Assembly: GCA_019187665.1 (NCBI GenBank)
Contig: JABARH010000001.1
Span: 62,001 to 126,000, forward strand
From: Anaerolineales bacterium
GTDB taxonomy: Bacteria; Chloroflexota; Anaerolineae; Anaerolineales; Villigracilaceae
Length of the DNA: 64,000 nt
Reading direction: 5' to 3'
Shown piece after piece: positions 1 through 9,358 of the stretch (position 1 is the stretch's first letter; each line of letters begins with the position of its first letter). A program made the position numbers and the translations under genes. Under the pieces are notes generated by a model that was not told the DNA's origin, made no database searches, and saw only the letters and a list, made by a program, of their open reading frames with translations.

Positions 1-1077
1 GTCGTCGTCCATCGCGTCGGTGAAGGAGTTGCGAGTCGCTTCGGCGTGCGCGGCGAGTTCGGCGGCGCTCCCAGCGGAGAGTCCGCTTGAGGAGGGTGAG
101 GCAGGCCGCAATGCGGATTTGAGGCGGTCGAGCGATTTTTCGGCGGCGTCTTGAGTCTCATCGTTGAAGATCAATGGCGCGCGGTACGATCCCATCAGCA
201 CGAGCATCCGCATCACATCGGCGTCGCGCGTTTTCAAAAAATCTTTGATGCTGACGATGTTGCCCAGCGACTTGGACATTTTCTCGCCGCCGAGTTGCAA
301 CATGCCGTTGTGAATCCAATAGCGCGAAAATTGTTTGCCCGTGTACGATTCGGTCTGCGCGATCTCGTTTTCATGATGCGGGAAGATGAGGTCGTTGCCG
401 CCGCCGTGAATATCAATTTGTTCGCCGAGTTCGGCGAGGTTCATCGCGGAACATTCGATGTGCCAGCCCGGGCGCCCCTTGCCCCACGGACTGTCCCATG
501 AAATTTCGCCGGGCTTCGCGGCTTTCCACAACGCGAAATCCATCGGATGATCTTTTGCTTCGCCCACTTCGATGCGCGCGCCCGCCTGCATGTCGTCGAG
601 TTTGCGCCCCGAGAGTTTGCCATAATCGTCGTCCCCGATGACGCTGAAATAGACATCGCCGTTCGACGCGGCGTACGCGGCTTCTTTTGCTATCAAGCCT
701 TGAATGAACTCGATGATGAGCGGCATGGTCTTGCTCACCTGCGGATTCGACGTGGCGGGAAGCACGTTTAAATTTTTCAGATCGTTGGCGTAATCTTCGA
801 TGTAACGCTGCGACAATTTGAGCGGATCCTCGCCGAGTTGATTGGCGCGGTTGATGATCTTATCGTCCACGTCGGTGTAGTTCATCACGTGCCGCACGCT
901 GTAGCCGCGATATTCGAGATAACGGCGGATGATGTCGAACACGATCGCAGACATGGCGTGACCCACATGCGCGTCGTTGTAGACCGTGACGCCGCAGACG
1001 TACATCTTGACAACGTTCGGTTCGAGGGTGACGAATTCTTCTTTTTTGCGAGTGAGGGTGTTGTAGAGACGGATCAT
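1..1077 (-). CDS. cysS: Cysteinyl-tRNA synthetase (C-terminus cut by window edge)
   Basis: Charges tRNA-Cys with cysteine in the cytoplasm (class Ia synthetase). Reading the minus strand from ATG at 1077 gives 359 codons open to the window edge; full-length enzymes are usually about 460-500 residues, so the anticodon-binding tail is missing. Visible signatures are [15 protein letters not shown] at the N-terminus, the zinc Cys in [17 protein letters not shown] (the HIGH-type motif), the second zinc/active-site stretch GWHIECSAM, the [15 protein letters not shown] motif, and the KMSKS loop EKMSKSLGN. The downstream neighbour order (a YacL-type PIN/TRAM gene upstream on the same strand) resembles the yacL/cysS neighbourhood of other bacteria. 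Identification is secure. Confidence 0.97.
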   Translation of the reverse strand, partial: MIRLYNTLTRKKEEFVTLEPNVVKMYVCGVTVYNDAHVGHAMSAIVFDIIRRYLEYRGYSVRHVMNYTDVDDKIINRANQLGEDPLKLSQRYIEDYANDLKNLNVLPATSNPQVSKTMPLIIEFIQGLIAKEAAYAASNGDVYFSVIGDDDYGKLSGRKLDDMQAGARIEVGEAKDHPMDFALWKAAKPGEISWDSPWGKGRPGWHIECSAMNLAELGEQIDIHGGGNDLIFPHHENEIAQTESYTGKQFSRYWIHNGMLQLGGEKMSKSLGNIVSIKDFLKTRDADVMRMLVLMGSYRAPLIFNDETQDAAEKSLDRLKSALRPASPSSSGLSAGSAAELAAHAEATRNSFTDAMDDD

Positions 1078-1104
1078 AGTTAGCCTAATAGTTCGGTGGT
1101 CTTG

Positions 1105-1150
1105 TAGTTTGATAGTCAAGGAGTATGCAAATTGCATGACTATCAAACTA
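1105..1150. repeat. 14-bp perfect inverted repeat between yacL-like gene and cysS
   Basis: The arm TAGTTTGATAGTCA (1105-1118) is repeated in inverse orientation at 1137-1150, leaving an 18-nt loop. It fills most of the 86-bp gap between the PIN/TRAM gene and cysS. The stem is AT-rich and not followed by a clear T-tract, so it is not a textbook terminator; it could stabilise or process the transcript. Similar short TAGTCG-like words occur again just before dnaE (45470-45540). Confidence 0.6.
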
Positions 1151-1163
1151 ATCGACTATGAAA

Positions 1164-2252
1164 CTATTTCTTCCTCTTCCCCTTATCCTCATCCACGCGG
1201 GCAAAGATCATGCGTCCCGCCGCGGTTTGCAATACTTTCGAGACAGTCACTTCGGTATATTCACCAATCACATCCTTACCGTTCTCGACCACGACCATCG
1301 TGCCGTCGTCCATGTAGCCCACACCCTGACCGTATTCCTTGCCTTCCTGAATCACGTTGATGCGCAACAGCTCGCCAGGCAACACAACGGATTTGATCGC
1401 GTTGGCGAGTTCGTTGATGTTCAGAATCGTCACGCCCTGTAGTTCCGCCACGCGGTTGAGGTTGTAATCGTTGGTCAGCACGGGGCATTTGAGTTGCCGC
1501 GCCAGCACAACCAGTTTATCGTCCACTTCGCGCATGCCTTCCACGTCAATGTCGCTGACGCGGGTCAGCACATTGGGAAGTTTTTGCAGTTCGCCGATGG
1601 TGTCCATGCCGCGGCGCCCGCGCGCGCGGCGCAGGCCGTCGGGAGAATCGGCGATGTACTGCAGTTCGTTCAGCACAAAGCGCGGGATGAGCAGTGTGCC
1701 GGGCAGAAAGCCGGTCTTGGCGATGTCTGCCACGCGCCCGTCAATGATCACGCTGGTATCGAGCAAAATGGTGCGGTTCAGGTTGGACCACGCGGCGGCG
1801 CTCCCGCCTGTGGTTTCGGGCCCGCCCCCCCGTCCGCCGAACGAACCGAGCATGGACATGATGTCGCCCTGGCGCATCACAAACAACGTCACGCCGAAGT
1901 AGATGAAAATCAGCACGCCGAGGAAAGGCAGTACATCGCCGAACGGCGCGGGGAGCATGGAAAGAGGAAACGCCAGCAGAGCCGCAATCAACAGCCCGAC
2001 GATCAAACCGATCAGCCCGGCGAAGAGCGTCTCCGCCGCCAGCCGCCCCAGCACGGCGCGCATGGCGCGGGCGGGACGCGTGGTCAGGTAGGGAGTCATG
2101 ATCAAGCCGACCAATACCCCCACCAGCCCAAGGACCGGCACATACACGCGCGGGTTTTGACCGTATTGCAAAGAGAGTTCCGCTCCAGCGTAGCCCCCAA
2201 GGAACGCAAAGATCAACATGCCGACGAACCGAACAAAAAATTCAAAACTCAT
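1164..2252 (-). CDS. Membrane-anchored PIN/TRAM domain protein (YacL family)
   Basis: Predicted membrane-bound PIN-fold ribonuclease with a C-terminal TRAM RNA-binding domain, 362 residues. The first ~150 residues hold four hydrophobic segments. A PIN domain follows, with the acidic residues expected for Mg-dependent RNase activity: ILLDTSVIIDGR, FVLNELQYIADS, DDKLVVLA and LTNDYNLNR. The C-terminal part (LPGELLRINVIQEGKEYGQG, then MVVVENG) is the TRAM-like beta barrel, and the protein ends in a basic tail. The start at 2252 is supported by an AGGAGG 5 nt upstream. It is probably co-transcribed with cysS. The natural RNA substrate of this family is unclear. Family assignment is firm; the exact role is not. 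Confidence 0.9.
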   Translation of the reverse strand: MSFEFFVRFVGMLIFAFLGGYAGAELSLQYGQNPRVYVPVLGLVGVLVGLIMTPYLTTRPARAMRAVLGRLAAETLFAGLIGLIVGLLIAALLAFPLSMLPAPFGDVLPFLGVLIFIYFGVTLFVMRQGDIMSMLGSFGGRGGGPETTGGSAAAWSNLNRTILLDTSVIIDGRVADIAKTGFLPGTLLIPRFVLNELQYIADSPDGLRRARGRRGMDTIGELQKLPNVLTRVSDIDVEGMREVDDKLVVLARQLKCPVLTNDYNLNRVAELQGVTILNINELANAIKSVVLPGELLRINVIQEGKEYGQGVGYMDDGTMVVVENGKDVIGEYTEVTVSKVLQTAAGRMIFARVDEDKGKRKK

Positions 2253-2661
2253 ACCGCCTCCTGAATAATGGGAATAAATGCTGACAGCATGATAGCATGC
2301 CTATACCTGTTCGTCAATCAGACCTGGTTCAGCGCATATGGTTTTCTCAAAGTCGGGGATTCCTCAACGCGAGTTACGCCAATCAGCGAATGACGCGAAT
2401 AAACCCAAGAAAATTCGCGAAATTCGCCTATTCGTGGCATTCGCGTTCCAAACCCGCCGGTTTGTCAAGCGACTTTGAAAAGACCATAGTTCAGCGCGTG
2501 CGCGCAAAGGCTCTCGGTCTTGATCCAACGTTAGAGAACGTCCCTTGCGCAAGGCGCATTGTGCGCTCTCTGGCACACTTGTACAAGATGTCTATGAAAC
2601 ACTCTCCCACATCCCCAGACATGCTTTGCATACGCACGGATAAACTCACCGGGGGTAATTT
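2253..2661. other. Intergenic region with a palindrome-rich dispersed repeat
   Basis: No convincing gene. Short open frames here lack family motifs. Around 2386-2455 the sequence is built from repeated GCGAAT/ATTCGC words (GCGAATGACGCGAATAAA, ATTCGCGAAATTCGCC, GGCATTCGCGTT) and resembles the block at 58785-58860. A stretch near 2496-2515 (GCGCGTGCGCGCAAAGG) shares the word GCGCAAAGG with 18470 and is close to the CACGCAAAGG at 56135. Confidence 0.5.
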
Positions 2662-2666
2662 TTGAA

Positions 2667-2694
2667 TTGCCGCGCATGTCAAACTGGTTATAAT
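2667..2694 (+). promoter_or_regulatory. moaA promoter, predicted leaderless
   Basis: TTGCCG (2667-2672), a 16-nt spacer and a perfect TATAAT (2689-2694). Transcription would start about 2700-2704, at or next to the moaA ATG at 2704, so the mRNA would have almost no 5' leader. This also argues against the alternative TTG start at 2662, which would lie inside the promoter. Confidence 0.65.
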
Positions 2695-2703
2695 GACCGT
2701 CCC

Positions 2704-3684
2704 ATGGCTATAGACCGTTTTGGAAGAAGCATCAATTACCTGCGCATCAGCCTCACCGACCACTGCAATTTGCGCTGTGTCTACTGCATGCCCGAAGACC
2801 AGACCTTCCGCCCCAACGCGGAACTGATGCAGGATGATGAGGTCCTTTTGCTCACGTACCTGTTCGCCTCGCTGGGCTTTCATAAAATTCGATTAACCGG
2901 CGGCGAACCGACCGTCCGCGCACATATCGTGGACCTGGTGCGCGGCATCGCCCACACGCCGGGCATCCGCTCGGTCTCGATGACCACGAACGGGGTCCTG
3001 CTTGGCAGGCTGGCTCAACCTCTGGCAGACGCCGGCTTGCAGCGCGTCAACATTTCCATTGACACATTGAATCCCGAAAAATTCAAACGCCTCACCCGCT
3101 GGGGCAAACTCGAGGATGTCTGGAATGGGATCGAAGCCGCCGAAACCGCGGGTTTGAGCCCGGTCAAACTTAACGCGGTCATCGTGCGCGGCTACAATGA
3201 AAACGACGTGGTGGACCTTGCGCGCCTCACGCTCGACCGCCCGTGGCAGATTCGTTTCATCGAGATGATGCCCTTCGCCGGGGTGACCGAAGTGCAGATG
3301 GGCGGAGTCGTCACCGCCTCCGAGATCCAGGAACGCATCGAAGATTCGCTCGGCGATTTGCAGGCGATCCATGAAGGGCAACTGGATGGTGAAGCGCGCA
3401 TGTTTAAACTGCCGCGCGCCCAGGGCGAGGTGGGTTTCATCTCCTCGGTCAGCGCGCCGTTCTGTTCGGCGTGCAACCGCGCCCGCCTCACCGCCGACGG
3501 ACGCCTGCGCCTGTGCCTCCTGCGCGAAAAAGAAGTGGACCTGCTCACCCCGCTGCGCGCCGGGGCGACTCTCGACGACCTGCGCCAGATCATCCTCGAC
3601 GGCGTGTGGGAAAAGCCCTGGGGCCACGGACTCGCCGAAGGAGTCATCCCGCTCAACCGTGTGATGAACGAGATCGGCGGCTAA
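2704..3684 (+). CDS. moaA: GTP 3',8-cyclase MoaA
   Basis: Radical-SAM enzyme that, with MoaC, converts GTP to cyclic pyranopterin monophosphate, the first step of molybdenum cofactor synthesis. The protein is 326 residues from the ATG at 2704. The SAM [4Fe-4S] motif CxxxCxxC is at residues 21-28 (DHCNLRCVYCMP). The second cluster ligands are in FCSACNRARLTADGRLRLC, and the chain ends in the conserved Gly-Gly tail (MNEIGG). There is no Shine-Dalgarno sequence, in keeping with the TATAAT only 9 nt upstream. No other molybdopterin genes are adjacent, so moaA is isolated here. Confidence 0.95.
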   Translation: MAIDRFGRSINYLRISLTDHCNLRCVYCMPEDQTFRPNAELMQDDEVLLLTYLFASLGFHKIRLTGGEPTVRAHIVDLVRGIAHTPGIRSVSMTTNGVLLGRLAQPLADAGLQRVNISIDTLNPEKFKRLTRWGKLEDVWNGIEAAETAGLSPVKLNAVIVRGYNENDVVDLARLTLDRPWQIRFIEMMPFAGVTEVQMGGVVTASEIQERIEDSLGDLQAIHEGQLDGEARMFKLPRAQGEVGFISSVSAPFCSACNRARLTADGRLRLCLLREKEVDLLTPLRAGATLDDLRQIILDGVWEKPWGHGLAEGVIPLNRVMNEIGG

Positions 3685-3751
3685 CGCCTCGTTTTAATTT
3701 TTTGTTTCAACATTCGAACACTCCGGCCTGCCAACATTCAAACTCTCCAAC

Positions 3752-4465
3752 ATGCTCTCGCCCAACGGAATCAAATCCATCCTCTTCGACCTCGACGGAA
3801 CGCTCCGCCATCAAATCCCGGAAGGCGGCGATCTCTTCACCGAGCATGCCGTTTCGCTCGGCGTGATGATCAATGATGAAGACCGCCTGCGCGCCAAACG
3901 CTGGGAACATTATTACTTTGCCAGCTCGCCGGAGATCAAAGCCGACCAGGCGCTCTTCAAGGAAAATAAATTCTGGGTCGCCTTCGGCAAACGACGGCTG
4001 GTGGCGCTTGGGTGTTCTGCGCGGCAGGCGGAGGAACTGGCGCTGCCGCTGTCTGAGTTCATGCGCGAGAATTACCAACCGCAGATTCACATTCCAGCCG
4101 CGGCGCGCCCGCTTCTTGCCGCGCTGAACGAAGCGGGCTTCATCCTGGGCGTCGTCTCCAACCGCGAGAAAAATTTCCATGCAGAGTTGATCCAATTGGA
4201 CCTGGCGCAGCATGTTCACTTCTCGCTGGCGGGCGGCGAAGTGCAATCCTTCAAGCCGGAGCCGGGCATTTTTGCCGAAGCCCTGCGCCGCGCCGGGACT
4301 TCCGCACATGAGACGATGTACGTAGGCGACAATTACTTTGCAGACGTGGTCGGTTCACTGCGCGCCGGACTGCAGCCTGTGCTTTACGATCCGAACGGGC
4401 TCTTCCCTGAGGCCGAATGCGCTGTGATCCGGTCGTTCGATCAATTACCCGGCTTGCTGAAATAA
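3752..4465 (+). CDS. HAD-superfamily hydrolase (subfamily IA-like)
   Basis: Soluble phosphatase or phosphatase-like enzyme of 237 residues. All four HAD motifs are visible: motif I FDLDGT near residue 14, with the nucleophile Asp; motif II VVSNRE; motif III Lys in SFKPEP; and motif IV VGDNYFAD. An alpha-helical cap sits between motifs I and II. The substrate cannot be read from the sequence. It lies 67 bp after moaA; that gap contains two imperfect copies of a CAACATTC-type word and no obvious ribosome binding site. It is followed by REP palindromes. Confidence 0.85.
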   Translation: MLSPNGIKSILFDLDGTLRHQIPEGGDLFTEHAVSLGVMINDEDRLRAKRWEHYYFASSPEIKADQALFKENKFWVAFGKRRLVALGCSARQAEELALPLSEFMRENYQPQIHIPAAARPLLAALNEAGFILGVVSNREKNFHAELIQLDLAQHVHFSLAGGEVQSFKPEPGIFAEALRRAGTSAHETMYVGDNYFADVVGSLRAGLQPVLYDPNGLFPEAECAVIRSFDQLPGLLK

Positions 4466-4500
4466 TCAACTTGAAGGGGTGAAATAAAACAAACCATGCC

Positions 4501-4563
4501 ATCCCTTCGGGATTGACGTATTACATCATTCATCCATTACAATCATTCCATCCCTTCGGGATG
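4501..4563. repeat. REP palindromes (two type-A copies)
   Basis: ATCCCTTCGGGAT occurs at 4501-4513 and again at 4551-4562 within CATCCCTTCGGGATG (4549-4563). These match the palindromes flanking the transposase at 9359-9820 and those at 59353-59447. A half-copy (GAAGGGGTGAAATAA) lies just upstream near 4472. Confidence 0.85.
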
Positions 4564-4591
4564 TAGAACTCCAACAAAAAGGAGAATCACC

Positions 4592-5941
4592 ATGGCTTGG
4601 GAACGAAAACTCATGCGCACGGTGCGCGTCCGCAACAGGCAGGCGCGCGGCGTGCTGGCCCAATTGCTGGCTGTCATCTCTGACGCGGATGGGAACGTCG
4701 GCAGCGTGGCGATGCTCAACGAAACCTCGCAAAGCGTGACACGCGACCTTTCCATCTACGCCGAGGATGAGGCGCATGTCGAACGCATTCTGGCGGCCAT
4801 GCGCGCCAATGAGGGAACGACCGTATTGCAGGTACGCGACGAGGTGCTGGAACTGCATCAAAAGGGCAAGATCGCCATCCGCTCGCGCTTTCCCATCGAT
4901 TCACTTTCCACCTTGCGGCGCGTCTACACGCCGGGCGTGGCGGATGTCTGTCGCAAAATTTCGGTGGATCCTTCGCTCGCCTGGACGTACACCAGCATCA
5001 GCCACATGGTCGCCATCGTCACCGACGGGACGGCGGTGCTGGGGCTGGGCGACATCGGTCCGCTGGCGGGCATGCCCGTGATGGAAGGCAAAGCCATGTT
5101 GATGGAAACGCTGGTTGGGCTTTCGGGTGTGCCGATCCTGCTGAACACAAAAGATCCCGAAGAAATTATTTCAGCGGTCAAAGCCATTGCGCCCACGTTC
5201 GCCGCGATCCAACTCGAAGATATTTCCGCGCCGCGCTGTTTTGAGATCGAGGAAAAATTGCAAGCCGCGCTCGACATCCCGGTCATGCACGACGACCAGC
5301 ACGGGACGGCGGTCGTCGCGATGGCGGCCCTGCTTGTGGCGGCGCGCGAAACCAAACGCGATCTCGGCCGGGCGGTCATCGGTCAGGTCGGGCTGGGCGC
5401 GGCGGGCAACGCCATCGGTAAGATGCTCATGCGCCTGACCGGCAACCCGCTCTACGGAACGGACCTGGCTCGCGAGGCAGTGGCCCGCTTTGAGGGCGCG
5501 GGCGGACGCGGCGCGACGCTGGACGAAATTCTGGCAGAGTGCGATATCGTCATTGCCACGACTGGCGCGGCCGGACTCATCAAACCGGAAAAAGTCCGCA
5601 AGGGGCAGATCATTCTCGCGCTGTCGAATCCCAACGCGGAGATTGATCCGGACGCGGCGCTGGCGGCGGGCGCGGCCTTCGCGGCGGATGGCAAGTCGGT
5701 GAACAATGTGCTGGGGTTCCCCGGCATTTTTCGTGGCGCAGTGGATGCGCGCGCACCGCGCATCACGCATGAAATGCTGGTGGCCGCGGCGGAGACGATC
5801 GCGGCCATGACGCCGCCCGGCGAACTGGCGCCGAATCCGCTCGAGAAAAATGTGCATCGCGCGGTGGCGCGCTCCGTGGCGGAGACGGCCTTCAAGCAGG
5901 GGCTCGCGCGCGCCGAGTATGTGGCGTATGTGGAGGATTGA
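4592..5941 (+). CDS. NAD(P)-dependent malic enzyme with N-terminal ACT domain
   Basis: Oxidatively decarboxylates malate to pyruvate, linking the TCA cycle to gluconeogenic and pyruvate pools. The 449-residue protein starts with an ACT-type regulatory fold (about residues 8-85: RTVRVRNRQARGVLAQLL, GNVGSVAML). The catalytic domain follows: the Tyr-containing RRVYTPGVADVC, DGTAVLGLGDIGPLAGMPVMEGKA, the metal site FAAIQLEDISAPRCFEIE and DIPVMHDDQHGTA. A Rossmann domain comes next (VIGQVGLGAAGNAIG) and then LSNPNAEIDPDAA. Start at 4592 has AAGGAG upstream. The ACT domain suggests allosteric control by a small ligand such as an amino acid. Confidence 0.93.
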   Translation: MAWERKLMRTVRVRNRQARGVLAQLLAVISDADGNVGSVAMLNETSQSVTRDLSIYAEDEAHVERILAAMRANEGTTVLQVRDEVLELHQKGKIAIRSRFPIDSLSTLRRVYTPGVADVCRKISVDPSLAWTYTSISHMVAIVTDGTAVLGLGDIGPLAGMPVMEGKAMLMETLVGLSGVPILLNTKDPEEIISAVKAIAPTFAAIQLEDISAPRCFEIEEKLQAALDIPVMHDDQHGTAVVAMAALLVAARETKRDLGRAVIGQVGLGAAGNAIGKMLMRLTGNPLYGTDLAREAVARFEGAGGRGATLDEILAECDIVIATTGAAGLIKPEKVRKGQIILALSNPNAEIDPDAALAAGAAFAADGKSVNNVLGFPGIFRGAVDARAPRITHEMLVAAAETIAAMTPPGELAPNPLEKNVHRAVARSVAETAFKQGLARAEYVAYVED

Positions 5942-5980
5942 AAGGGTGGAAAACATCCAGGCGGCTCATCCCGACAAAAC

Positions 5981-6021
5981 AAAAAATGCGACAATCGCTG
6001 GATACAGTTGCCGCATTTTTT
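5981..6021. terminator. Rho-independent terminator after malic enzyme gene
   Basis: An A-rich arm AAAAAATGCG-ACAA (5981-5994) pairs with GTTGCCGCATTTTTT (6007-6021), with one mismatch and a 12-nt loop. The flanking A and T runs could serve both strands; it lies 40 bp after the malic enzyme stop. Confidence 0.75.
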
Positions 6022-6115
6022 ACAGAACTGACGTAATCAGGACTGTCGCTTCACCCAGCGTTGGAGCAACGCTGAACGGGTTCGATTATTTTGAGCGTAA
6101 AAAGCGCCTTCCCCG

Positions 6116-6147
6116 GCATACCTGGCGTTCTCTAACGCCAGGTATGC
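6116..6147. terminator. Perfect 14-bp hairpin between convergent genes
   Basis: GCATACCTGGCGTT (6116-6129), loop CTCT, then its exact complement (6134-6147). It lies 11 bp beyond the stop of the minus-strand oxoamine synthase and probably marks the end of that transcript, though it lacks a long T-tract. It may also be a dispersed genomic palindrome. Confidence 0.55.
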
Positions 6148-6158
6148 GTAAGCCCTGA

Positions 6159-7370
6159 CTATTTAACGATCCCCAACTTCTTCCCGGCCTCGCCGATCAC
6201 ATCCAGCGCGCGTTCGATCTCGCTCGGGTCGTGCGCGGCGGTGACGGTGGCGCGCAGCCGCGCGAGTCCCTCGCCCACCGCAGGCGAAACGACCGGCAGG
6301 ACGAAGACATCGTTATGCTGGCATTCGCGCGTCATTGCAAAAGCCAGGTCATCCTCGCGGCACAGCACGGGGACGATGGCCGTTTCGGTGAACAGGGTGT
6401 CGAAGCCCAGGGCTTTCAACCCGCCGATGAATTGTTTGGTGTTTTCGTTCAGGCGTTCGAGCCGCCAGGGTTCGTCGAGAATCACCTTGAAGGATTCGTT
6501 GGCGGCGGCGGCCTGCGCCGGCGGAAGCGCGGCGGAGAAAATGTAGGCGCGGCTGGCGTGACGGAAGTAATCAATGATCTCCCGGCTGGCGGCCACATAT
6601 CCGCCCACCGAGGGGATGGTCTTGCTGAGCGTGCCCATCTTGATGTCAATTTGGCCGTACAGATCGAAATGTTCCTCGATGCCCGTGCCTGTTTTGCCCA
6701 GCACGCCGACCGAGTGCGCCTCGTCAATCATCAGCCAGGCGTTGTGCTTTTTGCACAAGGCAACCATCGTAGGCAGGTCAATGATGTCGCCGTCCATCGA
6801 GAAGACCGAATCGGCGATGACGAGTTTCGCCGCGTCGGAGGGCGCGTTCTTGAGCAGGGTCTCAAGATGCTCCATATCGTTGTGTTTAAAACGGCGAAAT
6901 TCCGCACCCGACATCAAACAGCCGTCCACGATGGAGGCGTGATTCAATTTGTCGGAAAAAACATAATCGCCGCGTCCCATGAGGGTCGAGACGACGGTCA
7001 GGTTGGTGGCGTAGCCCGATGAATAGGTGATCGCCGCTTCGGAATGTTTGAAACTCGCGATGGTCTCTTCCAATTCGCTGTGAATCGTCAGCGTGCCAGC
7101 CAGCGTGCGCACGCCATGCGTCCCCGTGCCGAATTTGTCTACGGCGGCTTTGGCGGCGGCGTTAATGCGCGGATGGTTGACCAGCCCCAGGTACGAGTAG
7201 GAGGCGTACATGCCCATCTCGCGCCCGTTGACGCGCACTTTCATGCCAGGCAAAATTTCCTGCACGGGCTGGTTGTAATAATAAAGATCGTTCGACCTCA
7301 AATAGGTGAGTCGTTCGGTGAACGCCTGAATGCGGCGGGTGACGGAATCGTTGGTATGTTGGAAATCCAT
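6159..7370 (-). CDS. PLP-dependent alpha-oxoamine synthase (BioF/KBL/SPT family)
   Basis: 403-residue fold-type I PLP enzyme that condenses an amino acid with an acyl-CoA. Motifs are GTGTHGVRTLAGTLTIHSELE (substrate region), SSGYATN, FSDKLNHASIVDG, VFSMDGDIIDLP, the PLP-binding Asp/His in MIDEAHSVGVLG, and the PLP lysine in GTLSKTIPSVGGYVA. The SKTIPSVGG form differs from classical BioF and Kbl (GTLGKALG), so it may be a serine-palmitoyltransferase-like or other oxoamine synthase; no bio operon genes are adjacent. A TATAAT lies upstream (near 7405) with a GAGGAG site before the ATG. Confidence 0.85.
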   Translation of the reverse strand: MDFQHTNDSVTRRIQAFTERLTYLRSNDLYYYNQPVQEILPGMKVRVNGREMGMYASYSYLGLVNHPRINAAAKAAVDKFGTGTHGVRTLAGTLTIHSELEETIASFKHSEAAITYSSGYATNLTVVSTLMGRGDYVFSDKLNHASIVDGCLMSGAEFRRFKHNDMEHLETLLKNAPSDAAKLVIADSVFSMDGDIIDLPTMVALCKKHNAWLMIDEAHSVGVLGKTGTGIEEHFDLYGQIDIKMGTLSKTIPSVGGYVAASREIIDYFRHASRAYIFSAALPPAQAAAANESFKVILDEPWRLERLNENTKQFIGGLKALGFDTLFTETAIVPVLCREDDLAFAMTRECQHNDVFVLPVVSPAVGEGLARLRATVTAAHDPSEIERALDVIGEAGKKLGIVK

Positions 7371-7447
7371 GTAACACTCCTCGGCGGGGATTTCTCCATT
7401 ATATCCGATGAGTTACAGCGCGCGTCTATAAACCTGCGCCGCCCGCG

Positions 7448-9106
7448 CTACGACCCGCAATATTTACACCCCCGCTTCTCTGCCGCGACGATTGCCTGGT
7501 CGCTGGACCAAAAGAAATTTTTCTCCCCGATGGTTTCTACGAGTCCGCCGCGCTTCATCATGTTGTAGGCATTGTCATGGACTCCCGCGAACATGAGCGT
7601 GCCGCCCCGCTGATGCAAACGTTCATGCAAGCGATGGATCGCTTCGATGCCAGCCGTGTCTATGAGCGAAACGCCGCGCATCGAAAGGATCATCGCGTGC
7701 GTGTCGCCGAGATTTTGGAAGGCCTCGTTGAACTGTCCCGACGCGGCGAAAAACAGCGGCCCCGTCAGAAAGGCCACGCGCACATGCCGACACTTCCCCG
7801 CCGTTTCGATGCCGCGCTGGCGGAGTTTTTCCGCGTCCACTTCCTGTACGTCAATTTCGATGCCCGCGATCTTGTTGAGGAAGACCGCGCCCGCGAGGAA
7901 GGAACCGATGAGGATGGCTTGCGTCAAATCGAGGACGACGGTTGCCAGCATCGTCACGATAAAAGCGATCATGTCGGTCTTGAAGCGTTTGCCGAAGATG
8001 AATCGAATCGCCTCCCATTCGTTCATGCGGATGGCGGTGACCATCAACACGCCTGCCAGCGCGGCGAGCGGAATCCGCGCCATAAAGGGGGCGAGCAGAA
8101 ACATGGACAGCAACAACCCGATGGCGTGGACGATGCTGACGAGGCGGGTCTGCCCGCCCGATTTGATTCCCACACTGGAGCGCGCGATCGCCGCCGTGGC
8201 AGGGACTCCGCCGAAGAACGGGATGAGCATGTTGCCCACACCCTGCGCGATCAACTCTTGATTCGCCTGCAAGCGGACGCCCGTCATGTTCGAGCCAACC
8301 GCGCCGCACAACAACGACTCCACTGCGCCCAATGCGGTGATGGTGAGAGTCGGCGCGATGAATTCGGAGAGATTCGCCCACGGGATGTTGGAGAGGGAAA
8401 GTCGAGATTGGAGAATCAGAGAATTGGGGATTTCGCCGATGGTTTGGGCGGACCAGTTCAACGTCGAGGAAAGAAGCGTGGCGAGGATGATGCCGAGGAG
8501 TGACGCGGGGAAGCGCGCCGTCCATTTTTTAGGCATGAAGAGCATCGTCCCGATCACAAGCAAACCGATGGCTAGAGATTGGAGGCTGGGGGTGAATCCG
8601 CCTTGAAAGTATCCGAGAATTTTTTGCGCGGCGGTGTCTGTGGCGGGAGTTTTGACGCCGAGCAGGTTGTCAATTTGACCGATGAAGATGATGAGCGCGA
8701 TGCCCGAGGTGAATCCGCTGATCACGGCGGAGGGGATGAACGCGATGAAACGCCCGAGCCGCAACAGACCGATAACGAACAGGATAATGCCCGAAAGCAA
8801 ACCCGCGACCCAGATGCCTTCGAGTCCGTAGCGTTGGACGAGCACGATCAGCACGGCAGACATCGCGCCTGTGGGTCCACTGATCTGGAACGGCGCGCCC
8901 GTGAGCGCTCCCATCACGAAGCCCGCGAGGATGGCGGTGACGAGTCCTGCGGCGGCGGTCGCGCCCGATGCGACTCCGAACGCCAGCGCGAGCGGCAACG
9001 CCACCGCGGCAACGGTGAGACCCGCGAGCAAATCCTGCTGAAATTTGGCAAGCGAATAGCCAGTGAACTCGTCCTTGTACAGGCGAGCGAGACTTCTTCT
9101 TGGCAT
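7448..9106 (-). CDS. SulP-family anion transporter with STAS domain
   Basis: 552-residue inner-membrane SLC26/SulP carrier, likely for sulfate, bicarbonate or a related anion. The N-terminal half has the SulP signature (FQQDLLAGLTVAAVALPLALAFG, then GLVTAILAGFVMGALTGAPF and FQISGPTGAMSAVLI). There are about 10-12 hydrophobic segments to residue ~400. The cytoplasmic STAS domain at about 430-545 contains ILSMRGVSLIDTAGIEAIHRL, where the Ser/Thr typical of STAS switches is visible. A GGAG precedes the start. Substrate specificity cannot be assigned from sequence. Confidence 0.92.
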   Translation of the reverse strand: MPRRSLARLYKDEFTGYSLAKFQQDLLAGLTVAAVALPLALAFGVASGATAAAGLVTAILAGFVMGALTGAPFQISGPTGAMSAVLIVLVQRYGLEGIWVAGLLSGIILFVIGLLRLGRFIAFIPSAVISGFTSGIALIIFIGQIDNLLGVKTPATDTAAQKILGYFQGGFTPSLQSLAIGLLVIGTMLFMPKKWTARFPASLLGIILATLLSSTLNWSAQTIGEIPNSLILQSRLSLSNIPWANLSEFIAPTLTITALGAVESLLCGAVGSNMTGVRLQANQELIAQGVGNMLIPFFGGVPATAAIARSSVGIKSGGQTRLVSIVHAIGLLLSMFLLAPFMARIPLAALAGVLMVTAIRMNEWEAIRFIFGKRFKTDMIAFIVTMLATVVLDLTQAILIGSFLAGAVFLNKIAGIEIDVQEVDAEKLRQRGIETAGKCRHVRVAFLTGPLFFAASGQFNEAFQNLGDTHAMILSMRGVSLIDTAGIEAIHRLHERLHQRGGTLMFAGVHDNAYNMMKRGGLVETIGEKNFFWSSDQAIVAAEKRGCKYCGS

Positions 9107-9215
9107 AGGTTGTTCTCCGAAAAGAGTAATTTCACAAAGGCTCGGTGCTCCCCCAAGGCGTCCTTTGTGTTAGTGGCGGGATTGTATCATAGCCTTTTAC
9201 AGCGCATGAGTTTCA

Positions 9216-9351
9216 ATCCCAACGGGATGATAGATTATAGAATTGCAACAACGAATTGATTCAAATCCCGAAGGGATGATATTCTGACACCCCTTTGGGG
9301 TTGGAAACATTGCGCATGATAAATCTATAATCATTTGACCCCCTTCGGGGT
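9216..9351. repeat. REP array upstream of SulP gene / downstream of RAYT
   Basis: Four short palindromes: ATCCCAACGGGAT (9216-9228), ATCCCGAAGGGAT (9265-9277), ACCCCTTTGGGGT (9289-9301) and ACCCCCTTCGGGGT (9338-9351). Two variants (ATCCC... and ACCCC...) are intermixed, and the array ends 7 bp from the transposase stop. Confidence 0.88.
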
Positions 9352-9358
9352 CATCGGC

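Noticed and set aside
2297..2661. Protein-coding ORF upstream of moaA
   Set aside because: Composition is dominated by a palindromic repeat, with no ribosome binding site or family signature.
2662..2703. N-terminal extension of MoaA from TTG 2662
   Set aside because: It would run through the -35 and -10 boxes, and MoaA proteins normally begin near the ATG at 2704.
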